Assembly (NCBI GenBank): GCA_038093975.1
Contig: JBBPTG010000045.1
Coordinates: forward strand, 1 to 64,000
Reading direction: 5' to 3'
DNA: 64,000 nt
Source of the DNA: Chalciporus piperatus
Taxonomy: Eukaryota > Basidiomycota > Agaricomycetes > Boletales > Boletaceae
Shown here: in pieces, positions 32,554 to 44,644 of the stretch
How the letters are laid out: each line of letters starts with the position of its first letter
Position numbering within the stretch: position 1 is the stretch's first letter
The notes under the pieces: model-generated
Database searches by the model: none
What the model saw: only the letters and a program-made list of their open reading frames with translations
What the model was told of the DNA's origin: nothing
Position numbers and translations under genes: made by a program

Positions 32554-33582
32554 CTACTGGGAGCGTGCTTCTGTTTCCACGGCACCTGCCATACTACCAA
32601 GCGTCTCATATCGCCAGGTATACGGAAACACGTCACCCTCGTGTTCTGAGTAATGCACTATCATGCCACCGCCCTTATTCCCAATGAAGTTAACCCCATC
32701 CCTGCTAATCCAAACGTTGCGCAGCTTTTGTTGCATGGAGGGGATGATGTCATGATGAATAGAGTTGGCTACAACGAGCACTTCTGATGCATCCACCCGA
32801 ACGGAGTTCGATGGAAGTGGAAGCGAAGGGTCTGCGTTTGCCGAGAGCTGCCTCAAGGCACTCTTCAGCATTGATGGGTTGGGCTTGTAAGCGCCAACTT
32901 GTTGTGCGGTGAGAACAAGGGAGAATGGAGAGTCAGGTGTGATCGTTGGGTACGCAGACCCTGGGTAACCAGACAAGCACAGCTTTGCATGCGTGCCGGC
33001 GAAACTCCTATCATCGACGTTGGAGAGCACGATGAGCGCAAAGTGTTTCTTGAGTCTGTGAAGGGCCTCGATTGTATCTGGGAAGGGTTTCCAGTCGGCT
33101 ATGGATGCTCCGAAACGTTGAGCATCATCGATCGGAGGTGGGGGGGTGATTGTAGCTTCTTGAGTAATCTCAGACGTGGAAGCATCCTGGGTATCCCCTC
33201 CAGCTTCTTCCCCACCAATACCCGCCGTCGTCACCCCACCGGGGGTAGTAAGTTGACGATAAGCCAATTCCAAAATTTTGGAATATGGTGTACTCGGGAA
33301 TTTCATCTGCAACTTTCCCTCGACCCCTGCATAACTAACGAGGATATCCTCCCTCGACTTGTCTGGAAAGACGGCGGAGAAAGCATCGAAGATGGCAGAC
33401 TCCCAATCGATGAGGGTGCCATAAACGTCGAAAATGAGGGCTCGATGGTGGGTTAATTTCAGGGAGGGCGCCGTGTTAGAAGATGGCGATTGATCTGCCA
33501 TTGGTGGAGTCACTCGATGGGTAGGACGTGGACGGATAGGATAGCTGGATGCAACGAGAAGACGGTGAGCAGGACAAGGCAA
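32554..33582 (-). CDS. HAD-superfamily hydrolase, (S)-2-haloacid dehalogenase type
   Basis: Single-exon gene, up to 342 residues. A second in-frame Met at 33501 (MADQSPSS) is an equally plausible start. HAD motif I is FDVYGTLIDWE, with the nucleophile Asp in DVYGT. Motif II is IVLSNVD, motif III the Lys in GAYKPNPSM, and motif IV VVANSIHHDIIPS. An unusual Gly/Thr-rich insertion (TTPGGVTTAGIGGEEAGGD...) sits in the cap region. Relatives hydrolyse 2-haloacids or small phosphate esters, and the physiological substrate of fungal members is generally not known. Not intron-split, unlike its neighbours. Confidence 0.88.
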   Translation of the reverse strand: MPCPAHRLLVASSYPIRPRPTHRVTPPMADQSPSSNTAPSLKLTHHRALIFDVYGTLIDWESAIFDAFSAVFPDKSREDILVSYAGVEGKLQMKFPSTPYSKILELAYRQLTTPGGVTTAGIGGEEAGGDTQDASTSEITQEATITPPPPIDDAQRFGASIADWKPFPDTIEALHRLKKHFALIVLSNVDDRSFAGTHAKLCLSGYPGSAYPTITPDSPFSLVLTAQQVGAYKPNPSMLKSALRQLSANADPSLPLPSNSVRVDASEVLVVANSIHHDIIPSMQQKLRNVWISRDGVNFIGNKGGGMIVHYSEHEGDVFPYTWRYETLGSMAGAVETEARSQ

Positions 33583-33918
33583 GGCGATTCGCGATGTTAT
33601 TCGTAGTTTCGTCGAATGTTCGTTCTTACAGAACTTTCTGATTCACTTTGCTTGGTTATAGGGGCGATTTATCCCAAAATGGAAATTATGCGGATCATTC
33701 TCGCGCGTTTTTCTGCTTGTTTCAGTGACGAGATTCATGTGCGTATGCGTCACTGATCAGCGGTGGTTGTTATTCAACTTTCCGGTCTGACCCATTCACG
33801 TACAGTCAGGGAGAGACAGACTTTTTGCTTATATTCGGATGGACTGTTAGTTCTGCAGAGCGACATTGAGTTCGAACAGTAGGACGACGGTTAGATTAGA
33901 TACGTTCAGCACTGAGCC

Positions 33919-36900
33919 ATGAAGTTTGCTCGGTGAGTACACATCAATCTATTTCAGTAGCAGCAATCATCCCCTGACTCTCTCGCTCCGCAGATACCTC
34001 GAAGACACTCAGGTGGGACCCACGTATTGTCGGTGGCATTGTGCTCCTGCTGAGTTCTTCTCCACAGACTCCCGAGTGGAAAAAAGCCTACATGTGATGA
34101 AATTTCCTCATCTTGACCTCTGTATACTAACGCGCCTCCTACCTCGTTCGTTGTGATTTTCAACAGAGGTTACCGTGGGCTGAAAAGGCAGCTTGGTATT
34201 ATTCGAGCACAGCCCCCGCAGCAACTAGATGCTTCGTGCTCTATTGGACTCGGAACGACGGAGGTCGATCATATCCACCAGTCAGTTTCAAATCACGAGG
34301 AACGACATGAAGATACCAAAGGTACAGAAGCTTGTTGACACCCATCTTATTCTTGACGATCGGAATTGGATCCCCACCAGAAACCCAATTCATTCGTGGA
34401 AATACGACGTCAACGAGAATTGCGAAACATTGGGTTGCCTCCATCGACACCCCAACGCATGATACCGGGGGTTTGAGTACCCAATCGCTGGCTCCGCCTG
34501 TGAGGCGGAGAAGCAACCAGGAGCGTAGTGAGTCATGGCGGTCTCACAGCAATCGAACTGCAACGCGAACGAGATATGACAGGACCCTCCTTGAGTCTGA
34601 CAGTGGCTGCTCTTCCATCACGAATTACGGGAACGTCTTTGAATGCACCATCCCAACAAACTCCGTTACCGCCCCGCACCCTTCGTTCTCTCTCAATATT
34701 CCCTTTCTTCAGGGATGCGGGTGAGTATTCGCATGGTAAAACGCTTATCAAGCACTAATGTCAACTTCGACAGGATCATCTACACCACCACCATTACGTG
34801 CCATACTTGCTAACTTGCCAACTCTCGAGGCTACATTTTTTGACCTGCTTGACGCCGAGCTAGATAAGGTCGAAACATTCTATGCGGAGAGAGAAAAAGA
34901 AATGCGTGAGCATGGCAAGAAGCTACGCGAACAACTCGACGAACTTGGATTACACCGCCAGAGGTTCTACGTACGTGTCGTCGTTGCATGCTAGGCGGGT
35001 CCCCGTTTCCGAACTTCGACCTCATTAGGAATCAAATGCGCGTTCTAAAGCCCCAAGCTGGGCAACCAAAGCGCACCTTTCTGTAACAGTTACACTGTCA
35101 TCACTCATCCACTGGCACAGAGAGTCCACCCCGAAGACAAGCGAGGTTCATATCACCGGCGGGAACGGTAAAGTGGCGTCTGAATCCGGGCGTGGTGGTA
35201 AATAAATATTATCTCTCGAGGCCCTTTATTCAACTTACGGTTCCCAGGTCGTCTCGGTCTCGGTGACACGTCTACTTCTGGGACACAAGCGACCGAACAT
35301 CGGCCACGCAGTGGCGATGATTCTTGGCCTCGAAGCAAAGACTCGATAGCGAGAGGCGAGGAAGAGAAAGTCGGCGAGGAAGATGCCAATTTTTCTCCAA
35401 AGAGCGTGTCCTCTCCAAAGGCCACAGACGAATCCACCAGGTCACCCCCCGAACGCGCGAATAGCCTCCCCAAGCTGCTTCTTGGAGGGGGAAAACATCC
35501 CCTCCACCCACGCGAGTATCAACACGCGAAGAGACGACTTCGAAAGGCCGTCGTGGAGCACTACAGGTGAGCTGTGACGACGTTTGTTGTTCTTCCTCGG
35601 ACATCGTTCGATGGATGGATGGCCAGAGACAGGTCAACGATAAGGATGAGCCCAAGGTGTTACGGGATATTCCGATTTTCCTTTCCGTGTCGTGTTCTCG
35701 ACGACGAACACGATCCTGACACGACCGATATTTATACATAGGGGCCTCGAGGTGTTGAACAATTACAGGGTGAGCTTTTTTACATACATCACATGTGTTG
35801 TGCGTTGACATTCCAGCCATCCATCTTGACATTGTGGATCACGCTGGATCGGATTTGCGATCGACCTCGGACTATCATCATGCTATTTTTGGTTTTCAAC
35901 ATGCTGGTTCTGTCTCCTGCGGCTATCGCTCTTGGTCTTCCAGATTCTTAACCTTACTGGATTCCGTAAAGCTCTGAAGAAATATGAGAAGATAACTAAG
36001 ATCCCTGCGCTGGATGCCTACATAAATGAGAAGGTGAGCGACTTCACCCGTTCATGACGCGGGAACGACAGGGCGTCAACTCTCGACAGGTGGAGCCTTC
36101 CGCTTTTTCATCTGGTGCGCAGGTTAGCACAATGCTGAAAGAAATGGAAGACATGTTTGCCATGCGATTTGGTAAGTTCTCTCGTCGCGGAATTTGGTGC
36201 GTGAGATATCCACCACTTACACGCGTATCTCTTGTCTAGAGCGCGGAGATAGGAAGAAAGCGATAGACCGTCTCCGAGTGGGACCGTTAGTCAAGTCGCA
36301 CCACTTCAGCACGTTCCGCACCGGAATGTGGTTGGGGCTGTCGGTTCCCGCCATTGTGGGTGGGGCTTATTTATGTAAGATTCTCTTCCATTTCGTCGTC
36401 ATTGGATATTGTATCTCTGAACCCGTGTCGACAGCTTTCCAGGAGAACGTACGGGCACAGCTCCCGTCCTGGAATATCCTGCTTTTCATATACTCGATCT
36501 TGGTGGTACCGGTTCTTCTGGCATTGCTCATCGGTATCAACATTGTCGTCTGGGCGCGAGAGCGAATAAACTATGTCTTCATCTTCGGTATGCACTCAGT
36601 CTCGCGTCAAATTCTTTAACACAAACGACCGATCAATCACGTAGAGTTGAATCCGAGATCGAGACTTGACCACCATGAATATTTCGAGGCGCGTGTTAGT
36701 TTGTCTCGCCGGATAGATATTGACGAGGCTCTATAGCTTCCCGCCTTCCATCTCTGCACGCTTGCCCACGCTTTCTGGTTCTCTCTGGCTCAGATTGGGC
36801 CGCCTATGCTGTGGCCTTTAGTATGGATGGCCGTCACGTTGCTGGTCATGTTCAATCCAATCCGAGTAAGCCTTTCTCGTGTTCGGATGTTCGGAAACTA

Positions 36901-38362
36901 CCTCCAACCCGCAATTAAGAGTTTCATGTGGGGTCACGCCCGCTGGTGGACCATCAAGAACATCGCCAAACTTGGTACCAGTGGTATATGGAAAGTCGAG
37001 GTGGGTCACTGCATCCAAGTACAGCACGTTCGTTCCGACGTCTGACAATACTTTAGTTCGCAGATTTCTGGCTCGGGTAAGATCCACGAGGCTCTCCGTA
37101 TCTCCTGTTCCTCACGCACGCATTCGCGACCAGTGATCAGTTCTGCAGCCTCGTCTATTCGCTTTCTAACCTCTACTTCGTCGGTTGTTTTTACACACGC
37201 TCCTTCACTGGCAGTTTCCCACTTTCTTCCACCGACTCTGGTTCACCCCAGCTTGAAACTGTTGGCCGAAGCATTTTTCAGAAGCTATTGTCCTCTGCCT
37301 ATGATCCCGCGGCGCAAGCAGCATGGGATACGTGTGGTGCAGGTCAAAACTGGGAATGGTATTTCCTTCTCGGCGTGTCACCCTTTATCGTTCGTTTCGT
37401 ACAAAGCTTGAGGCGATATTGGGACTCGAAGCTGCCTATCCATCTCATCAACGTGGGTAATATCCTTACTTTCGTACCTCATATACTCATCAGGTCGTTC
37501 TACTAGGCTGGGAAATACGGGATGGGGATCCTTTACTATTTCTTCTACTATTATTGGCGACACAAAAGTGCGTAGTTCCTCCATTCATCGTGACGACTCG
37601 TTGACTCAGATTGTGGTGCAGAGGACGTCAATTACGGTGCAAGCTACATTCTGTGGTGTTTCACCGCAGCGGCCTATGCGATGTACGCTTGTGCTTGGGT
37701 ATGTGTCCCTGTTTCTTGGGCACACATACGACCTCTAACATCCGTGGTTGCAGGATTTTTTGATGGACTGGTCTGTGTGCAAACCTCACGCTCGATATCC
37801 GTTGCTGAGACCAGAGCTCGTATACACGTCGCAGATACCAGTGCGTCATCTGCTCTTCCCCTTTCGAATGCCCACTGACTGTCGACTTCTCTAGTCGTAT
37901 TACTTTGCTTTGGTATGAATCCCGTCTCTCATCCTGATTTCTGATGCTGATTCAATACGTCGTTTAAAGGCGTCCAACTTTATCATCCGTTTCGTCTGGC
38001 TGAGTTACATCCCCACCCAAGGCGCAAACCTCACCCTACGCACCTTTATAGCCGCGATGTTGGAAATATTACGACGAGTGCAGTGGAACTTTTGTGCGTG
38101 TTTCTTCATTGTGTTCGCCAACACTCGTTCCATATTTTCCGCCATGGGCGCTCGACACTGATGATTTCTTTTAGACCGGCTCGAAAACGAGCATCTCGGT
38201 AACATGGACCAATACCGGGTCACGCGCGAGGTACCCCTGCCGTACAGCTTTGATGTACATTCGAACGACGACGAAGAGGAAGAACACGAGGACGTTCACA
38301 GTGCACCTTCGTGGTTGGGGAGACAGATGACACGGTTGAAAAAGGGCGGCGGCAGCGGGTAG
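33919..38362 (+). CDS. SPX-EXS protein, Syg1/XPR1-like phosphate exporter
   Basis: The first exon is only MKFAR, followed by tiny exons YLEDTQ and TPEWKKAY, which together form the SPX opening, then YRGLKRQLG. The second SPX helix pair is in the exon at about 34780-34970 (TFFDLLDAELDKVETFYAER, then REQLDELGLHRQRFY). The middle holds membrane helices (FRTGMWLGLSVPAIVGGAYL, LLFIYSILVVPVLLALLIG). The EXS domain reads DFWLG|DQFCSLVYSLSNLYFVG, WEWYFLLGVSPFIVRFVQSL, YYFFYYYWRHK, DFLMDWSVC and RFVWLSYIPTQ. An acidic C-terminus ends at 38362. SPX domains sense inositol pyrophosphates; the EXS core exports phosphate. About 18 short exons. Exact joins around 35,100-36,050 are uncertain. Confidence 0.88.
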
Positions 38363-38978
38363 TCTCAGGGGGATCATGGAGTATTTGGGCAATCGCACCG
38401 CCGGATGCAGTGATGCAGACCATGTACATATAAATATTTGAATCCTGTATGATTTACATGTGTCGAAGGCCGTAGAAGTCCAGGAGAACATGTCGTTGAC
38501 ACAATTTATAGACAGCATATCTACGCTCGAGGTGTTGCCGGTTGGGCTTGGAGGTCTTGGAGTATGTGTTCGGTTCGATATTACTTACCTGGAAACGAAA
38601 AGGGCGAAGAGACAAGGGATGAGTTCCTTTCTCCCTCCTGCACTGCATACTGCTTGGCGCTGGAGACCTTCGCGACTCGTCAAAGTCTCCTTGCACTGTA
38701 TCAGAACAACTAGTGCGTGGGCTGCCCAATAGGTACCGATGCGTCCCGTCCTAAGAAGATTAGAAATGCACTATACCATTCCAAGCGCTCTTGCAACAAA
38801 GCCGACTGGAGACGAGATGGTCTCCGGTTCGCACCGTAGACACGCAATACACAACCCACAACGGACTTACTGGGATTCTTGTCGAGACCGATGTGGTATA
38901 TATGAAATGAAGGGTGATAATGGTAGCTAACAAATGATATTGCGTGTAGATGCATGCACGTACAACTAGTTGAATCTA
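38363..38978. other. Intergenic region between convergent genes
   Basis: About 600 bp between the 3' ends of the SPX-EXS gene (+) and the CHCH gene (-). No supportable gene. Confidence 0.4.
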
Positions 38979-39519
38979 TCAGTAAGGCGCAGCAGCAGCC
39001 TGGCACTAAAAGACCAGAACACGTAAGCACACCCACGAATCACACAAAGACAGACACTTACAGCCTTGAGCTGATCAAGGTACCACGAGCAGCTCTGCAA
39101 ATCCGCCTTGTCCAGGCACTTGGTGAACTCCTTTGCCTGAACCTCGCAAGCAGGAGCGGATTGGTAAGGTTGTTGCTGAGCCTGGGCTACTGGCTCAGGA
39201 GCATGGGCGGCCGAGCTAGAGCCACCAAAGAGCATGCTGGAGATTCCGTGACCAATAACTGAACCGGCAGCAACGGAACCGGCGGTGGCGGCCATCTGAG
39301 CAAACATGCCTGGTTGGGCAGACTGAGCAGCGGCAGGTGGTGCGGGGGCGTGAGCAGGGTTAGCGTGAGCCGCTTGAGGGGGCATAGCAGCAGTGTGAGC
39401 ACTGCGGGATTGCTGAGCAGGAGCAGGAGCGGGCTTGGGAGCGGGACGAGAGGAACGGGAGGAGCGCTGTTTGACTGGTTAGCAAGAAATACGAGGTGCA
39501 GGGAATGACTTACAGGCAT
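38979..39519 (-). CDS. Mix17/CHCHD2-CHCHD10-like twin CX9C mitochondrial protein
   Basis: Three exons. The first codes only Met-Pro before a GTAAGT donor. The second is Ala/Pro/Gln-rich (RSSRSSRPAPKPAPAPAQQ), followed by the conserved hydrophobic glycine segment AATAGSVAAGSVIGHGISSM and then CEVQAKEFTKC and CSWYLDQLKA|C, giving two CX9C pairs. It ends CQAAAAPY. Twin CX9C proteins are oxidised by Mia40 in the intermembrane space. Yeast Mix17 and human CHCHD2/10 have the same layout and act in respiration and MICOS-linked functions. Head-to-head with the Mba1-like gene, 247 bp apart. Confidence 0.92.
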
Positions 39520-39766
39520 GGTGGATGGTGGAGGTCAAGAAACAAACGATGGGCAAGAAACAAACGTGTGTCTTCGTGCGATCTGCTTGGCCGGATTTTT
39601 TGAGTGCCGGTCCTTTTTATACCCTCGGCGCCGGACACACGTATGACGCCCGGCGAGGATCGTGGAAAACGTCTGGAACACTCCGGTAAATTACCTTGTT
39701 TGAAAATTCCCATTTTGGAAATATACCTTGAATCACTGCCACCAGACTGAAACTCGGACGAGGAGG

Positions 39767-41183
39767 ATGGCGACGGTGGGACTTGGAACGTGCAGATCAC
39801 TGGCACACCACTCGCGCAGGTGGTCGACCGTCGCTACTCGCCACTATGCATCAACAGCGCTCAAGCAGGGGAAGAAACCAGACACCTCCACAACACCATC
39901 CCCGTCTCGGAAGTCCACCCCTACAGTCAAGTCAGAACCCGGAACTTCCGATGCGACTAAGAAGCCCAACAAAGGGGGGCTTGCGACTAACGTGGACGAG
40001 AAGGCTATGGAGGCCATGAAGCGCTTTAAAAAGCTGTACGCGACTGCAGACGTCTGGGGCTCGTCGATGGAAAACCTGGGTACGTTTATACACCCTGCTT
40101 GGGGTAGCATACTTACGCAATACCAGACACCGAGATACCTTATGACCTGCGTCTTATGGTCAAGTCCCTCTTCGCGAGACCGATTCTAGCACCAAGCAAA
40201 TTTGCGTATGTACAATGAGCACGTCCCTCTTCAGTGTCCAATCTGACACCTCGAACAGTGATCTCTGGTATGCAATAAAGCTCAACACGAGGAACTGGAT
40301 GAAGAACACGTATAGGTGCGTGCCCGACGACCTCTCCCAGGACTCACCGTCTTATACCACCACCCCGTCATTTCAGCATGTTCGTCATGGCACGAGCGAA
40401 CGCCTTCCCAGGACGAAACGTCAAGCTCGACTTCCGGACGTTAGGTCGCATACTGAGTGTACGAAACAATTCTCGCGATGCATTATTGGCTCCATTCCGA
40501 CAAGTAGCTCTGGAAACGTACCGGAAAGTGAACACTTCCGTCGCAAGGTTTGTACCGGTATCGATTTCCTGCCTGTGTGTTGATCCATATCTCTTGCCAC
40601 GATTAGAGGGCGTGAAGTGACGGTGAGAGAGTACACGGCTGGCCCCTTTGAGGAGAAATCTGTCAAAGCTCTCCGACGGCGCGAAAAGGGTCAAACTTGG
40701 ACTTGGAGTCTCGTCACTGACGTCTCCGATTTGGCTCTCTACCCTACTAAGAGTAAGCTACTTCGACTTCGTTCTTGCGTCCTTGCACACCATCTGACAC
40801 TCATCCCTGTGTCTAATGTCCTCTTAGAGCCAAAAGCACCTACACCTGTTGACGTCGTATCTCTCCGAGCCGGTGAAGTCTACACCGAAGAGGCAGATCC
40901 CATTAACGGACACCGTCTCCTCATCCAAGCTCTCGTCAAGTTCGATACCACGCATGTAAGTCTTCTTCTCATCTGATGGTGGCGCGCTCATAAATTTCTC
41001 CCTTTCTATCCCCACCTTCCCGTCAAATCGCTCGTATAGAAAATCGACATCGTCGACAAGCGTGGACAACCTGTGGATTCCGACCTCACAGGTACTCGCA
41101 AAGTCGTGCAATATCTCCTCTTAGAAAAAGTCGGTTGGTACGATACACCATGGAGGATCAAAGAACAGTTTTACAAGGTGTAG
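39767..41183 (+). CDS. Mba1/mL45-like mitochondrial inner-membrane or ribosome-associated protein
   Basis: The N-terminus MATVGLGTCRSLAHHSRRWS... is a typical mitochondrial presequence, followed by a basic Ser/Thr/Pro linker. Then come NVDEKAMEAMKRFKKLYATA, LRLMVKSLFARPILAPSKFA, LWYAIKLNTRNWMKNTY and ANAFPGRNVKLDFRTLGRIL. The C-terminal Tim44-like fold is REVTVREYTAGPFEEKSVKA, TWTWSLVTDV, LIQALVKFDTTHKIDIVDKR and YLLLEKVGWYDTPWRIKEQF. This arrangement fits Mba1, the membrane receptor for mitochondrial ribosomes, and its mL45 relatives. About seven exons with short introns; the stop is at 41181-41183. Assignment is from layout and a remembered family pattern, so the precise name is moderate. 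Confidence 0.7.
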
Positions 41184-41769
41184 TGGGGACGTCGCATATT
41201 TCTTGCTTGCTATCATATGTGCTACCGATTTGACCACATGATTGAATCGCTATTCTCTCCCTAGTGAAGCCTTGAGGGTCCGGTGTGAAGACCGTCTGGC
41301 TTTCGACAAGGTCAAGGTATTTCTTTGTGATCCTTCTAAGTATGCGAATACAAATTTGGGGATCCTATACACTGCTGGGTATCATGCGTGTCTGCAAGGC
41401 GCCGCTATCAAACTTTCTCTTTGTCGGGAACCGCTCTACCGATGCCATACCACGTTCTGAAGATCTCCTCTGACCGCTTTCGCCCCAGCGGCAGTCCAAT
41501 CGTGATACGACGCATCCGACTCGGACGTCGCCCGATCGACGACTACGGAGCTACAAGCGAAGCCACTGATGACTCGACGGCTCGAGCGCTCAAGCTCAGA
41601 ATACGAACCTGTCGCTTTTCTCAAACGACCCGCCCTCGCCCCCTGAATCGTCCCCCACTGATACTTGGGTTCTCTTTGCTGCGGTCGACGCTCCTTTCTT
41701 GTTCTAATATATCCTCGGAAAGCAGCTTTGCAACCACAGACCGAGACGAGACTCGATTCGACTCGGGAC

Positions 41770-42033
41770 TCACCCCGATGTAACAAGATTCGTAAAACGG
41801 CAAGGAGCCTCATTGCCCCCATCGCACCCCATGATCATCACCTCATACGCCGCCCCAACGACATTGGGAGTCCTGACAGACCCCGAAAAGTACCCGCCAA
41901 CAAAAGGCGCGAGAGCGATGGAGAAAAAGGAAGTACCAACGCAGAGGGCGATATCGGCGTGTGGAGGGATGGTGATGGTTTGCCGGATTGGTCGTTGAAA
42001 GGCGGAGGCGACGGCAGCCGTGTAGCCCAACAT
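41770..42033 (-). CDS. Unassigned short frame with one hydrophobic segment
   Basis: A minus-strand frame reads IPPHADIALCVGTSFFSIAL followed by APFVGGYFSG and GAAYEVMIMG. The hydrophobic stretch could be a membrane helix, but no start context, splice sites or family pattern were found. It could be an exon of an unrecognised gene in 41.4-42.1 kb, or noncoding. Confidence 0.2.
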   Translation of the reverse strand: MLGYTAAVASAFQRPIRQTITIPPHADIALCVGTSFFSIALAPFVGGYFSGSVRTPNVVGAAYEVMIMGCDGGNEAPCRFTNLVTSG

Positions 42034-42159
42034 GCAGGTGGGTAGGAGTAGGTGGTAGGATGATTGGGGGTGGCATTGGATTTATCGGAGGGTAGGGGTT
42101 GGTTGGGTTGATAGGTACTATTTTATCATCGACACAGTCTCAACTACATACAGTGCGAG

Positions 42160-43120
42160 CTACGACATACCCTGTCTATGTACACATCTAACTCTACGTT
42201 TTGTCGGAGGTAAAAGGCTGGCACTCGCACGGCCCATCGGTCGTGTGCTATTCACAAATATGAGCTAAAGGGAAATCCACTGACGCCCAGAAGACATACC
42301 TTGTTATTAGGACATTGATATGCCCCCCACTCAGCCTGCTCAGGCGCTTCGAATATAACTTCAGGCTTGGGGACATCCTGACTGTTGGAAGTGGATGCCT
42401 TCGAATTCACCTGAATGGACTGCAATGGAACTGCAAAGAAGAACATCCATCAGCGAGCGCACTTAGATAGTCGCTATGGACATAATGAGAGAATGACTTG
42501 CCGGCCGCAGGAGACGTTCCCTGGCCTACTGCAGTCTTTTTTGGTGCGACTGCATCCTGGGTCCCCGCGGTCGGCTTAAGCAACAGCTTGTAAAATTCAG
42601 GCATAGCATAGCAACAACAATAACCCAACGGCATCAGCCAAAGGAGTGATGCCAGGATAGAGATCGCTATACGTGACCCTTTGGAGGTGTTGTCATCTAA
42701 GCATCCATGTCAGCCACGTCTACTCGTCAGCCATTCATTGCATTTTGAGGGACAAAGACGACACTCACCCCATTTGAACATGAGGGGCAAGACAGCATTC
42801 AACCAAGCTTCCCCACAGATCAAAACAAGGAAGAGCACGATGACACATCCAGCGGGGGAAAGTACCTCCGGAGATCCATAAACTGAGCCCATCACGAGGG
42901 CTACCAAGATACAGAGAAAAACAGACCCTGTGCAGCGGACGACCCCGCCCGACCCATCGCTATCCACCATTTCTTGACCACAGGACGAAACTGTGATCCC
43001 AATGGACGCGAGCAAGATGGCGAGTGGAAGTCCTGCGCATAAAACCACTCGTAGGGTTCTATGCAAAATCTTTTTGGAAGAGGAGGCGACTTGAGGGCGT
43101 TGGACAGTCTGCGCGGTCAT
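42160..43120 (-). CDS. Small four-helix membrane protein of unknown function
   Basis: Exon 1 (43120-about 42770) has a basic N-terminus (QRPQVASSSKKILHRT). Three hydrophobic helices follow: VVLCAGLPLAILLASIGITV, VFLCILVALVMGSVYG, and SPAGCVIVLFLVLICGEAWL. Exon 2 continues SKGSRIAISILASLLWLMP with a Cys-rich CCCYAMPEF motif, then a Thr/Ala linker. Exon 3 reads VPKPEVIFEAPEQAEWGAYQ and, after a GTATGT donor, the last exon probably ends at 42160. Consistent intron borders support a real gene. I do not recognise the family. Confidence 0.5.
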
Positions 43121-44375
43121 GATGGTAAGGATGGGGCAGGTCTGACTGGATAGGAGCTATTTGGTGAGACAACGGATAACGCCGGCCCGGATCATGGGGG
43201 TTATAACGTTGCTAGAAATGTTGCTATCAGGAAAAAAGAGGCGTTTTCTACCGCTTGTGCGGATACCTAAAGATGAGTGTATTGTCCAATTGTTAAACGG
43301 AGACTCAATATATCACAGATGCATAATAACCTCTGTGCGTCGTCTATCTAATCCTGAAACGGGGCAGACATTCATACTGCTTGTAGTACACGACCCACCC
43401 CGTATAAACGTTATGAGTCGTCAGAAAAACCCGATCCAGAATGAACAACGGACATACTACATACACCGGATGCCCATAGCTCTTAAACCTGTCGTTTCCA
43501 TCCGCGTCTGAGTTGTGCCCTGGACGCTCTGCGCGACACCCGCTCCCTCGACCCTGGTTTATACCTCGACAAACCTCGCCAATTCGTCTTTGAAACGACC
43601 GAGTGGAATCATCTCCAAGCGGACCAAATCAGCTGACGTAGACTCGTGTCCATGAGGGTATCTCCTCATCATCTACACAGGCCGTATTTGGCAGGGTATC
43701 ATCCTCAGCCCACCTCTCGCAACTTATTTAAACCGACGAGAGCTTAAGGAGAGAACTCACAACGACTGCACATGTTGGGGCGTGACGTTGACCACCGAAG
43801 CTGGTCCCAGTGATCAGCACGAGGTCGATCACGATGCAGGAATTATATATTCCATGGAGCGGCGGCTGAAGCGCTGACATCCCAAGATGCCGAGTGGGTA
43901 GTTTTGAATTCCATCGTACACGTTGTTTTGACTTAGGTGTTGGTGATCGTCCCGTCGTTTGTCCTAGTAGGGTGAGGGGGCTGCGCGCTGCACGAATGTG
44001 AACAAGTTCAAGCGTGCGATTGACATTTACCAGTAGTGTAGAAACACAGGATACGAAACTTGAAATACAGAATTCTTTGTATCCACTGTCACCAACGCCG
44101 ATACTAGCAATGGGAGGACCTTTGTATCTTCCGGAAATGATATATTCCTACACACTTGACCTGTTCGACGGATGGCATCGTCCTCTGGGAGATCGCGGAG
44201 ATCATCCGAGTCGATGCAAGTCAAACCGTTACCGACTCGGACCGGCGTTACAGTCACGGACAGTGTCACTTTCTCTCAAATAGCAGGCAACTCACTGATC
44301 TACTGATTATCTTTGACACAGTCAGGATTTTAGACGATGCACACTACCTCAGAGCTATCATATGGTCACTTCAAT
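43121..44375. other. Intergenic region
   Basis: About 1.25 kb between the divergent membrane-protein and RAD17 genes. Open frames at 43161-43511 (+) and 44014-44283 (+) lack splice context or motifs; no gene is claimed. Confidence 0.4.
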
Positions 44376-44427
44376 GGAGATTGACTTTTCTGTGGCTACA
44401 GTTATAGCCACAGAAAAGTCGATCTCC
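44376..44427. repeat. Near-perfect 23-bp inverted repeat (hairpin) with 6-nt loop
   Basis: The left arm at 44376-44398 pairs with the right arm at 44405-44427 with one mismatch, which would be a G-U wobble in RNA. The loop is CAGTTA. It lies about 220 bp upstream of the RAD17 start codon. Confidence 0.9.
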
Positions 44428-44644
44428 AAGATCTGGCACTACACCTCTGATGCGTAAAAAGGGCCCTGGTATCCAGTTAAAGTGTTGTCTCTTGCAGTCG
44501 GTAGATGTGTTGTGTCGATACTTTGCTTTGTGTTCGGAATGCAACCGTTGATCCTGGGGTTGTCCTTGGTTTGACCAGACTACGCCACACCGTCCAGGCG
44601 AAGTACCATTGCCACCACTGACTTATTGTATATCTCGGTCTATC

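Noticed and set aside
39187..39519. 110-aa minus frame starting MPVSHSLHL
   Set aside because: It reads through the first intron of the Mix17-like gene (ATGCCT|GTAAGT) and then continues in a wrong frame.
43161..43511. 116-aa plus frame
   Set aside because: No motif, no splice context and unlike any family I know; chance open frame is equally likely.
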